Below, piece by piece: positions 8,577 through 15,443 of a stretch of DNA of 54,199 nucleotides (position 1 is its first letter; each line of letters begins with the position of its first letter). Origin of the DNA: Dehalococcoidia bacterium (GTDB taxonomy: Bacteria; Chloroflexota; Dehalococcoidia; Lucifugimonadales; Lucifugimonadaceae); the NCBI GenBank assembly GCA_026421215.1, contig JAPKBN010000010.1, positions 1 through 54,199 on the forward strand, read 5' to 3'. The translations under genes and the position numbers were made by a program. The notes below the pieces were generated by a model, which ran no database searches, was not told where the DNA came from, and saw only the letters and a program-made list of their open reading frames with translations.

Positions 8577-9475
8577 GATGCCGGCCTCCGGAATATGTCG
8601 CTGAGTGTTTGAGTTCGCGGCGCCAGCCGGTGGAGAAGCGCGCCCGTCTCCACAATAACGTCACGTATGGTGTCCAGGTCGTCCTGAGAGGCTTCCTCTA
8701 TCAGTAGGGCCCTGCCTTCGGTCGTTACGGCGATCCCCTTGTTTGTGAGGGCTGCCGCCACAGCCTCGATCCCCTCATCAAACTCCAGTGCCAGTGTTTC
8801 TGTGTCTGTCGTATATCCGGACACGTCACCTTGTTCAACGACGCCGCCCGCTTCCAAAACGATGATGCGTTCACATGTTCTTTCGATATCGCCCATGAGG
8901 TGGGATGAGATCAGCATCGAGATGCCGAACTCGCTGCTGGTCTGGGCGATCAGTTCAAGCATTTCCTGCCGGCCGGCCGGGTCGAGTCCTGCCGTGGGTT
9001 CGTCGAGTAGCACCAGCTGAGGGTCGTGGACAATGGCCTGCGCCAACTTGGCGCGCTGCTTCATGCCGGTGGAGTAGGTGCCCATCGGCCGGTATCGCTC
9101 TTCGTCAAGGCCGACGTGCCTGAGGACGTCTGTTGCGCGGCTTCTTGCTTCCGTGCGGGGGAGGCCGCTTACGCGCGCCATGTGAGTGGTGAACTCAGCA
9201 GCGGAGACGTTTGGCGGCAGGCATTCGTACTCGGGTGAATAACCGATTAAACGATGGGCCTGGATCGGATCTCCGCCGTCTTCACCGAAGACCTGAAAAT
9301 CGCCGGATGTCGCTTGAATGATGCCGAGGAAAAGAGTCATCAGCGTACTTTTGCCGGCCCCGTTTGCGCCGAGTAGCCCGGTCATGCCTTGCTCGACGTC
9401 GAGCGTCACATCTTGAAGGGCGACGGTATCTTCGTAAACCTTCGTGATGTTCCTGGCGGATAGAAGTGCAGCCAT
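8573..9475 (-). CDS. ABC transporter ATP-binding protein (pairs with 7593-8576)
   Basis: First gene of the four-gene exporter operon, 300 residues from the ATG at 9475 (MAALLSARNITKVYED). Walker A GLLGANGAGKSTLM, signature YSTGMKQRAKLAQA, Walker B LVLLDEPTAGLDP and switch SSHLMGDIER are intact. A GTG at 9499 would add 8 residues that do not look conserved. The C-terminal accessory domain (about 215-300) matches that of ABC-2 exporter ATPases. The operon holds two ATPase-permease pairs; whether they form two exporters or one heteromeric complex cannot be told from sequence. Confidence 0.9.
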   Translation of the reverse strand: MAALLSARNITKVYEDTVALQDVTLDVEQGMTGLLGANGAGKSTLMTLFLGIIQATSGDFQVFGEDGGDPIQAHRLIGYSPEYECLPPNVSAAEFTTHMARVSGLPRTEARSRATDVLRHVGLDEERYRPMGTYSTGMKQRAKLAQAIVHDPQLVLLDEPTAGLDPAGRQEMLELIAQTSSEFGISMLISSHLMGDIERTCERIIVLEAGGVVEQGDVSGYTTDTETLALEFDEGIEAVAAALTNKGIAVTTEGRALLIEEASQDDLDTIRDVIVETGALLHRLAPRTQTLSDIFRRPAS

Positions 9476-9548
9476 CCAAAAACTGTACCATCGCCCCACA
9501 AGCAGATTGTGCGTATTCGATCACATTTGTTAGGACCAGTACACTCGC

Positions 9549-10382
9549 TCAAAGTCCGTAGAAGCGTTCAGCGTTGCCGCCAAAGACGGCGGTTCTGTCT
9601 GCGACGGACATCCTGCCCAGTGCACGTGATGCGGCGTGGAAGACTTGTTTGTATGATCCGGCCAGGGTGCATACGGGCCAGTCGCTGCCGAACATGAGTC
9701 GGTTGTAGCCGAACATATCGACTACGTGGTTGACGTAAGGTGTCAGGTCGGCCGGCTTCCAGTTCTCGGTGTCGGCCTCGGTGATCATGCCCGAGATTTT
9801 GCAGTAGACGTTCGGGATCTCTGCGACGCGCTTGAGATCTGATAGCCAGGGCTCGAATACGCCGTTGGAGATGAGCGGTTTAGCGATGTGATCGACGACG
9901 GTCTTCAGGTCCGGTACGGCGTCCAGGACGCGCTGGATATACGGTAGGTGTTGGGGGCGCGGCAGGAGGTCAAACGGGATGTCCCTTCTCGCCAGTTCTT
10001 TTAACCCGTTCAAGACGGCCGGACGCATTATCCAGTCGTCTTCCGGTTCGTCGTGCCAGATGTGACGCACGCCTTTGAAGTGGGCGTCTTTTTGAAGTTG
10101 GTCCAAGGTGTTGCCGACGTGCGGTTCAGCCAGATCTACCCAGGCAACGACGCCTGCGACGAAATCGTTGTCAGCAGCAAGGCCGAGCAGCCACCACGCC
10201 TCTTCTATAGAGGAGTGCGCCTGCACGATCACGGTGCGTTGTACACCGACTTCGTCTATAAGCGGTTTCAGGTCGGCAGGCAGGCGATTCTGACGCAGTA
10301 CGTTGTCGCCTTCTGGCATCCATTCGTAGTCGAGTTCTGACAGATCCCAGAAATGGTGGTGGCTGTCTACGACCGATGGCAT
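9549..10382 (-). CDS. Amidohydrolase family 2 (metal-dependent lactonase/decarboxylase-like)
   Basis: 277-residue TIM-barrel hydrolase of the amidohydrolase-related family that includes L-fuconolactonase, 2-pyrone-4,6-dicarboxylate lactonase and aromatic decarboxylases. The N-terminus VVDSHHHFWD gives the first metal site (His8 and His10), a central VVDHIAKP supplies another His, and the C-terminal MFGSDWPVC gives the catalytic Asp. The HHHFWD and GSDWP pair is the hallmark of the fuconolactonase-like branch. An AGAGGGG ribosome site lies 6 bases before the ATG. The neighbouring beta-propeller (10573-11280), which resembles lactonases of the SMP-30 fold, suggests a sugar-acid or lactone route; that is inference. 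Confidence 0.85.
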   Translation of the reverse strand: MPSVVDSHHHFWDLSELDYEWMPEGDNVLRQNRLPADLKPLIDEVGVQRTVIVQAHSSIEEAWWLLGLAADNDFVAGVVAWVDLAEPHVGNTLDQLQKDAHFKGVRHIWHDEPEDDWIMRPAVLNGLKELARRDIPFDLLPRPQHLPYIQRVLDAVPDLKTVVDHIAKPLISNGVFEPWLSDLKRVAEIPNVYCKISGMITEADTENWKPADLTPYVNHVVDMFGYNRLMFGSDWPVCTLAGSYKQVFHAASRALGRMSVADRTAVFGGNAERFYGL

Positions 10383-10428
10383 TGGGTGCCCCTCTGTTCA
10401 GTACTTGCCGGGTCGGTTGGATAGCGTA

Positions 10429-10450
10429 GGGGTCGATTTTCATCGACCCC
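10429..10450. repeat. Palindromic unit, 9-base arms
   Basis: GGGGTCGAT-TTTC-ATCGACCCC is a perfect inverted repeat with a four-base loop. It sits immediately beside a member of the GGGCGAAT-AGTC-ATTCGCCC family (10453-10481) and has the same layout (arms of 8-9 bases, loop of 4 ending in TC), so it is likely a diverged copy of the same unit. Confidence 0.7.
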
Positions 10451-10452
10451 CT

Positions 10453-10481
10453 GAGGCGAATAGTCATTCGACCCTATGGTG
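10453..10481 (+). repeat. Dispersed palindromic repeat, family 1 copy A
   Basis: GAGGCGAATAGTCATTCGAC followed by CCTATGGTG. The core GCGAATAGTCATTCG is shared with 19057-19086 and 20146-20175, as is a trailing CCCTAYGGTG-like tail. The arms can pair around AGTC. Confidence 0.75.
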
Positions 10482-10495
10482 TGGTTGCGATGGGC

Positions 10496-10518
10496 CCCTT
10501 CGAGACCCTCAGGGTGGG
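10496..10518 (+). repeat. Dispersed repeat, family 2 copy A
   Basis: CCCTTCGAGACCCTCAGGGT then GGG. It differs at one base from 21483-21506 and is likewise followed by a T-rich TTGT. The inner ACCCTCAGGGT can form a short hairpin. Confidence 0.7.
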
Positions 10519-10572
10519 TTTGTGGAACGCCCCCCCAAGTATTGGGTGCAGACGTGAAGTGCCTGCCGCCTG

Positions 10573-11280
10573 TTACCTGGTTATTCGACCTATTTCTGGG
10601 CCTTCTCGGTCCGGGTCGTTGTGGCCTACTCCGACGCCGGTCATGACGGCGTCCGAGTACCAGAGTTCGCCATCCTTGATCGTTAACCCGTGCGGAGCCG
10701 GCGAGTCATCCCCGAAAACAATGCGATCTTGCTCTTCGCCGGTCTCGACGTCGTATTTGACGATTATCTGGTCGGTGGTGTGGGCGCACCAGATGCCATC
10801 TCCATCGCGGGCCAGACCGTGCAGACGCTCTGTCGGAACTTCAAAGGTCTCCATGACCTTCATGTTGTCGAATGGGTCGCAGATGTGGATCGCCTTGGGC
10901 TGAAATGCCGTGACCCAGAGCTTTCCGTCGTCCCATTCGAGGCCGTGTATGCCGCCGCCGTCCGGAGTGCGCCAGCGGTTCACAAACGCGCCGGTTTTGA
11001 GATCGAGTTGGTATATCCATCCGATGTGCGTATCGGTCGGTCGATAGTCGCGGAATTTGGTGATGCCGTTTGAGGCCGTCCAGAGGAATCCCCCGCCGAC
11101 GGTGATTCCGGAGCCGTTTTCGGTCGGCGTATCCATGACCCGGGTGACGTAGCCCTCGGAATTCATGACGTAGACCTGGTCAGACTGCTGATCCATGACA
11201 AATAGCTCGTCTTCGAACCACTGGAGGCCATTCGGCATCCGGCACGGTGAGTCGTAAGTCGGTACGGTCTGAACGGCCAA
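10573..11280 (-). CDS. Beta-propeller protein, SMP-30/Vgb-like
   Basis: 235-residue protein built of short propeller blades: repeated phrases such as NGLQWFEDELFVMDQQSDQV, GGIHGLEWDDGKLWVTAF, HGLARDGDGIWCAH and HGLTIKDGELWYSD. Each starts with a His/Asn-Gly-Leu strand, as in SMP-30/gluconolactonase-like and virginiamycin-B-lyase-like propellers. No signal peptide is visible. Translation starts at TTG at 11280, supported by CAGGAG 7 bases upstream. It may be a lactonase or a binding protein acting with the amidohydrolase that follows about 190 bases downstream; the repeats between the two genes make one transcript less certain. Confidence 0.72.
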   Translation of the reverse strand: MAVQTVPTYDSPCRMPNGLQWFEDELFVMDQQSDQVYVMNSEGYVTRVMDTPTENGSGITVGGGFLWTASNGITKFRDYRPTDTHIGWIYQLDLKTGAFVNRWRTPDGGGIHGLEWDDGKLWVTAFQPKAIHICDPFDNMKVMETFEVPTERLHGLARDGDGIWCAHTTDQIIVKYDVETGEEQDRIVFGDDSPAPHGLTIKDGELWYSDAVMTGVGVGHNDPDREGPEIGRITR

Positions 11281-11959
11281 CGTATTGCTCCTGATGATCT
11301 GATGTACTCGTAAAGCGAATCACACGGATTGGTGTCGTTCCTCGATCCACGGTGACGGGCGTCATCATGTTCCGGGCGCGGATCATCGTCAAGATCAAAA
11401 CTACGAGGAAGAAGTTCGGTTGCGGTCTATCGTCGTTTAGACGAGAAGATGCCCAACAACTGAGTATCGAACACGTATCAGGTCAAGTAATTAGGAGTTC
11501 TGTGGGCCAGAAGGGACCCGTGTACGCGAAATGCGAGCCGCTGGTGCGAGCTCATCACTCGAGACGCAACGCGTGCGCCAACTGCAATCACCCCACGAAC
11601 CGCCCCGACCGCTCGGAGAGATTGATAAACAGGAGTGGGTATCGAACGATCAGGCCTGTACGTCACATGTACGCCAAGTCCTGCGGGGAACGCGGTTAAC
11701 GATGTAGCAACACCACGCCACAGACCCGTAAATACCAGGGCGAACTTTATAGCGACCTGCAGCAACGCGTTAAACACACCGTTTGTTTGATCCCGGATAA
11801 GGACAAACTGCAGAGTGTGTGCCGCCTGATACGTCTGTGCCGTAATTATCCCGCCGGGACTGGAGTTTTCATCCGGTCCCGGCGGGTTTAGCGGGCCTTG
11901 CTCGTACGTGGTCAAATGACCGCGCCTTAATCGCTAACCGTTGTTGTCTGCCAATCCGC
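11281..11959. other. Gene-poor stretch with one strong hairpin
   Basis: 679 bases without a convincing gene. It contains the hairpin at 11850-11886. A minus-strand open frame of 145 codons (11478-11915, TTG start) spans it, but its first part is the hairpin itself and its second half is rich in Arg/Val/Ala without a recognisable pattern, so I leave it out. A plus-strand frame (11352-11699) looks equally non-coding. Confidence 0.5.
11850..11886 (-). terminator. Strong hairpin, probable terminator of the 106-residue gene
   Basis: CCCGCCGGGAC (11850-11860) pairs perfectly with GTCCCGGCGGG (11876-11886); the stem can extend inward to about 15 pairs, leaving a loop of about 7. It lies about 75 bases past the stop of the minus-strand gene 11960-12280. 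The minus-strand flank is ATAATTA rather than a clean U-run; on the plus strand it is TTTA. Confidence 0.6.
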
Positions 11960-12280
11960 CTAGACTGATTCTTCCGCCAGTGAGCGAAGGAACTCGTCGA
12001 CTGTTTCCGTCAACTGGCGAGCAAACACCGTAATGATTGATACGGTTCGCAGTACTATCGCAGCGACGCCCCATGCCACCGCGGCCGGGAGGCTTACCCA
12101 TGATTTGGCCGTTGAGCCTGTCGGGGTGATGCCACTTTCGCTCTTCTCGGCGAGGTTGGTGACCAAGCCGTCGATTTTTGCAGTGAGCACTCTGAAAATT
12201 AGAGTGAAGATCCGACCAAAATTGATCAGGACCAGTGCAAATGTCGTCGCTAGATCGCCGACTCGTTCTGCCCAGGTCAT
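11960..12280 (-). CDS. Small membrane protein, unknown
   Basis: 106 residues, starting at an ATG with an excellent ribosome site (AGGAGGG, 5 bases upstream), which is the main reason to believe it. It has two hydrophobic, partly amphipathic segments: about 10-33 (ATTFALVLINFGRIFTLIFR) and about 63-87 (SLPAAVAWGVAAIVLRTVSI). A polar linker with Lys, Glu, Ser and Gly separates them, and the C-terminus ends in an amphipathic helix (ETVDEFLRSLAEE). I do not know the family. It is divergent from the NYN gene across 575 bases and is followed by a strong hairpin, so it is probably a monocistronic gene. Confidence 0.65.
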   Translation of the reverse strand: MTWAERVGDLATTFALVLINFGRIFTLIFRVLTAKIDGLVTNLAEKSESGITPTGSTAKSWVSLPAAVAWGVAAIVLRTVSIITVFARQLTETVDEFLRSLAEESV

Positions 12281-12855
12281 AGTCGCCCTCCTAAGTAGTC
12301 GATTGAACGGCGAAAACGTCCATGCCTCCCATCTGTCCAGCTCGGGTTCTTTTTACACAACCCGAACTAAAATTATCTTCCTTATGGGAAAACAACCGAA
12401 AGGCTTACGACCGCCGAACGAGCGATAGGCTACAAACCTCGCAACGATTGGTCAATTCAATTACGAGTTTCGTTACGACGATTACGTACAATAACGATAA
12501 CCATGTAATAGTTTGTGATATCCCGCACACACAGTCGTAAAACGAATGTCGACCAGGTTGCGAGGGTACTTTTAGACGTATGCGGCCAATTTCTCGATTG
12601 AAATCGGGACAATCGCGTCAGGGTGTAGGGTTTTACACAGTTACGTGCGCCAAATAGACGACCGCTTGAGAGGCTATTGGGAGTATTATTGAAAGACGGC
12701 CGGATCGAATCTTTCATATATCTACTCACGGGTCCACGTCGATCTTCCCGCGCGCAAGCGCCTCATAATTTCGCTGCGACCGGCCCATCCGGGCATCTGC
12801 CCGCCATGCACTTTCGGAATTCCTGACCGTACGTAGGACCCGTACGGAGGCTTTA
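12281..12855. other. Long AT-richer intergenic region
   Basis: 575 bases between the divergent small membrane protein and the NYN gene, visibly richer in A/T than its surroundings (especially about 12350-12560 and 12660-12720). An inverted repeat TCGGGTT...AACCCGA occupies 12342-12365 with a ten-base loop rich in T. No tRNA, known RNA motif or good open frame is apparent. It is long for a promoter region in this otherwise compact sequence and could hide an RNA gene. Confidence 0.5.
12342..12365. repeat. Inverted repeat upstream of the 106-residue gene
   Basis: TCGGGTT (12342-12348) and AACCCGA (12359-12365) flank CTTTTTACAC. It is about 60 bases before the start of the minus-strand gene, a position suited to an operator or a leader hairpin. 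Confidence 0.4.
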
Positions 12856-13908
12856 ATGCCGACATCGGCTACGTCTCCCAATGGAGATCGCCATGAGCGA
12901 ATCATGGTGTTCATCGACGGGAGCAACCTTTACCACGTCCTCGGAGAAGTCTGCGGACGACACGATCTGAACTTTGGCAAGTTCGCCGAAAAGATTACCG
13001 GCGACCGCCGGTTGATCCGGACTTACTACTACAACATCCGTCAGGATTCCGAACGCGATCCAAATATCGCCACGGAACAGGGCAAGTTCCTCCAGACGAT
13101 GTACGAGACGCCGTACCTTGAGGTAAGGATGGGCGTCTCAAAACGACACGGCGAGACGATGGTGGAAAAAGGCGTTGACGTGTACATGGCTACGGATCTC
13201 GTCGCGTTCGCGTTCATGGACCTTTACGACACAGCTATCGTGGTCAGCGGAGATGGCGACTTCTTTCCGGCGATTCAGACCGCCAGGAACCAGGGGAAAC
13301 ACATTGAAGTAGCGGCGTTCGACAACAACCTGTCCAGCGAGGCGGGCAACGTTGCGGACGTCGTGATCAAGCTCAATAAAACCTACTTCACGGGTCTATG
13401 GTCCGACCGGCGAAGGAGGGAGACATCCGCATCTCCGGCCCGGCGCACCCGCAATACCAGGACAGGCTCCGGCTCTATCCGGTCTGCATCAGCGGCTCCT
13501 GCCGTCGAGGCGGAGGCTCCAGAAGAATCGACTGGTTCGGAAACCGAGAACGGTCGCAGGACGGTCCGACGCAGGACCGCGACCCCACGCAGGTCGAGCA
13601 CTCGTACGACCACTCGACGGCGAACACCTACCCGGCGGCCAGCCTCAGAAACTGCCGATTCAGCGTCCACGCCCGCAGCGGTCCCGACTCCCGAAAACGT
13701 TCAGGCGCAGGTCGCGCCCAACGGCTCTGGCTCTGGCGATGAGGTGTCGGAGCGGTCTAGCAGTCCGACTCGACAGACTCCCACGCGGAGGCGTGTTGGT
13801 ACACGGTCCAGTAGCGGCAACGGGGACAACAGCCCGCCAACTCCGCCGCGGCCACCAGCTCTGCGAAGGCGATCTGACTCAGACTCCGGCGACGGTCCGG
13901 CCAACTGA
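12856..13908 (+). CDS. NYN (LabA/DUF88-type) RNase-like protein with basic low-complexity tail
   Basis: 350 residues. The first 185 form a NYN/PIN-like nuclease domain: IMVFIDGSNLYH (Asp21), GVDVYMATDL (Asp108, Asp114) and VVSGDGDFFPAI (Asp133, Asp135) give the acidic cluster that binds metal in this family. After about 185 the protein becomes a tail of Arg, Ser, Thr, Pro and Gly with runs such as RRRTATPRRSSTRTTTRRR, likely disordered and RNA-binding. The ATG has GGAGG 5 bases upstream. LabA-like proteins act on RNA, but the target here is unknown. A strong hairpin follows 30 bases after the stop. The tail makes it much longer than a plain NYN protein. Confidence 0.87.
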   Translation: MPTSATSPNGDRHERIMVFIDGSNLYHVLGEVCGRHDLNFGKFAEKITGDRRLIRTYYYNIRQDSERDPNIATEQGKFLQTMYETPYLEVRMGVSKRHGETMVEKGVDVYMATDLVAFAFMDLYDTAIVVSGDGDFFPAIQTARNQGKHIEVAAFDNNLSSEAGNVADVVIKLNKTYFTGLWSDRRRRETSASPARRTRNTRTGSGSIRSASAAPAVEAEAPEESTGSETENGRRTVRRRTATPRRSSTRTTTRRRTPTRRPASETADSASTPAAVPTPENVQAQVAPNGSGSGDEVSERSSSPTRQTPTRRRVGTRSSSGNGDNSPPTPPRPPALRRRSDSDSGDGPAN

Positions 13909-13937
13909 GCAGGTCCTCATTGCTGATAGTCATGGAC

Positions 13938-13970
13938 GTTGAGACGGGGGTTTTTGACCCTCGTCTCAAC
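13938..13970 (+). terminator. Hairpin after the NYN gene
   Basis: GTTGAGACGgGGG pairs with CCCtCGTCTCAAC around TTTTTGA (13 pairs including one G-T). There is no U-run after it, so Rho-independent action is likely but not certain. It separates the NYN gene from the MFS gene starting at 13991. Confidence 0.7.
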
Positions 13971-13990
13971 TAGCCCGTGATAAATCTGGG

Positions 13991-15334
13991 ATGAAAGTGC
14001 CAGCGCCAAAAAATACCGACATTGCTGGAGTGACCTCCGGTGTGAACCGATCTGGCGCTTACATTCCCCGCCAGATGATGTCCGTGGTCTTGCCGACTAC
14101 CGCCGTCATCATGGGCGATTCGCTCATTTACATCGTCCTCCCGGCGAGCATCTCAGATTTTGGACTTGAGAACTCGTTTGGTGTGTCGGCCGCGATATGG
14201 ATCGGGCTGGCACTCAGCATTAATCGGTTGATACGGCTGATCGGCAACTCGCTTGCCGCCGCTACATTCAATCGGTTCGGATTCAAGACGCCGTTCGTGA
14301 TCGCGGTGCTTCTCGGCGGTCTGACCACACTCACGTACGCGTTCAGCAAGGGCGCCGCCATCCTTCTGGTGGCGCGTGCGTTATGGGGCCTGAGCTATTC
14401 TCATCTCCGGCTTGGCGCTTACCTGGCTGCATTTGAGATCGGTGATTCCAATAATCGGGGTCGACTGCTCGGTTTCTTCAATGCCGGGTCCAGAACGGGC
14501 AGCTTCATCGCCGTCACTGCCGGCGCAACGCTTGCCGACTCGGCCGGAAGAGGCATCGCTTTCACAACGCTAGCGGCGGTCGGAATAATCGGCGTCGCTA
14601 TAGCTCTCACCGTCCCGAACTTTGCCGTTCGTAGAAAAACGCCGTCAGCGGTAATTCCCCACTCCGACACACCCGCCAGTCCCGGGTTCGGCGAAAGGGC
14701 GTGGGCGGTGCTTGTTTCGCCGCTTCCGGAGAGCGCTCGATCGATACGTAGACGGCTCCTTGCGATCAACTACCTCCGCTTTGGCACGGCGTTTGCGGCT
14801 AACGGCCTCGTAATAGCTACTATCTCTCCGTTCCTGGCCGATCTGTATGGCGAGAAGGCGACTGTGTTTGGCGTGTCCATCGGGATCGTGACGCTTGCTG
14901 GGTTGCTTGTCGGTATCCGATGGTTTGGAGATCTGGCCCTCTCGGTCCCCATGGGTCACCTATCGGATGTGTGGGGGCGACGGCGAACCGTCATGGTCGG
15001 AGCGACGCTAACTCTGGCGGCGATGCTCGTCGTTGCGCTAGCGACGCGACCAGAGGTGATCGTCGCCACCCTGCCATTGCTGCTGATCACGGGATCGCTG
15101 CTAGCGGTGTCCCTCGACGCCTCCGCCGGCGACGCCGTTCCCGATGAGGCGCGGGCCGGTTCAATCGGCCGATACGCCACGTGGCTGGATATGGGGTCGG
15201 CAATGGGGCCGATCGCAGGACTTCTGATAGCAGAGGCCTTCGGGTTCCAGGCGGGATTTCTTGTTGCGGCAGCTTTACTTGTCACCGGGGTGATCGGATA
15301 TGGAGTGGCAACGCGAAATTCGGCGCCTGCCTGA
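13991..15334 (+). CDS. Major facilitator superfamily transporter
   Basis: 447 residues with about 12 hydrophobic segments in two halves split by a hydrophilic loop at about 210-250. The second half carries a clear MFS motif A, GHLSDVWGRRRTVMVGA (about residue 318), while in the first half the same loop is degenerate (NSLAAATFNRFGFKTPF). A conserved Arg in the fourth span region (ARALWGLSYSHLRLGAY) fits drug/metabolite:proton antiporters. The N-terminal 30 residues are hydrophilic, and a Met at about 29 could be an alternative start. Substrate unknown. It ends 109 bases before the fused ABC exporter on the same strand. Confidence 0.87.
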   Translation: MKVPAPKNTDIAGVTSGVNRSGAYIPRQMMSVVLPTTAVIMGDSLIYIVLPASISDFGLENSFGVSAAIWIGLALSINRLIRLIGNSLAAATFNRFGFKTPFVIAVLLGGLTTLTYAFSKGAAILLVARALWGLSYSHLRLGAYLAAFEIGDSNNRGRLLGFFNAGSRTGSFIAVTAGATLADSAGRGIAFTTLAAVGIIGVAIALTVPNFAVRRKTPSAVIPHSDTPASPGFGERAWAVLVSPLPESARSIRRRLLAINYLRFGTAFAANGLVIATISPFLADLYGEKATVFGVSIGIVTLAGLLVGIRWFGDLALSVPMGHLSDVWGRRRTVMVGATLTLAAMLVVALATRPEVIVATLPLLLITGSLLAVSLDASAGDAVPDEARAGSIGRYATWLDMGSAMGPIAGLLIAEAFGFQAGFLVAAALLVTGVIGYGVATRNSAPA

Positions 15335-15443
15335 ATTTGGGTAGGTGCGCCTACAATCTCTGGGGTTCTGGCCTCACTGACGTTCACCTCGGACAATATC
15401 CAGTCCATGAGCGCACCGATTAAGGACATTTCTTAACCCTCGT

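Noticed and set aside
11352-11699. 115-codon plus-strand open frame
   Set aside because: Basic, Cys/His-scattered sequence without pattern; no ribosome site; overlaps an unlikely frame on the other strand.
11478-11915. 145-codon minus-strand open frame starting at TTG
   Set aside because: Its N-terminal part is the sequence of a strong hairpin, no ribosome site precedes it and the composition is not protein-like.
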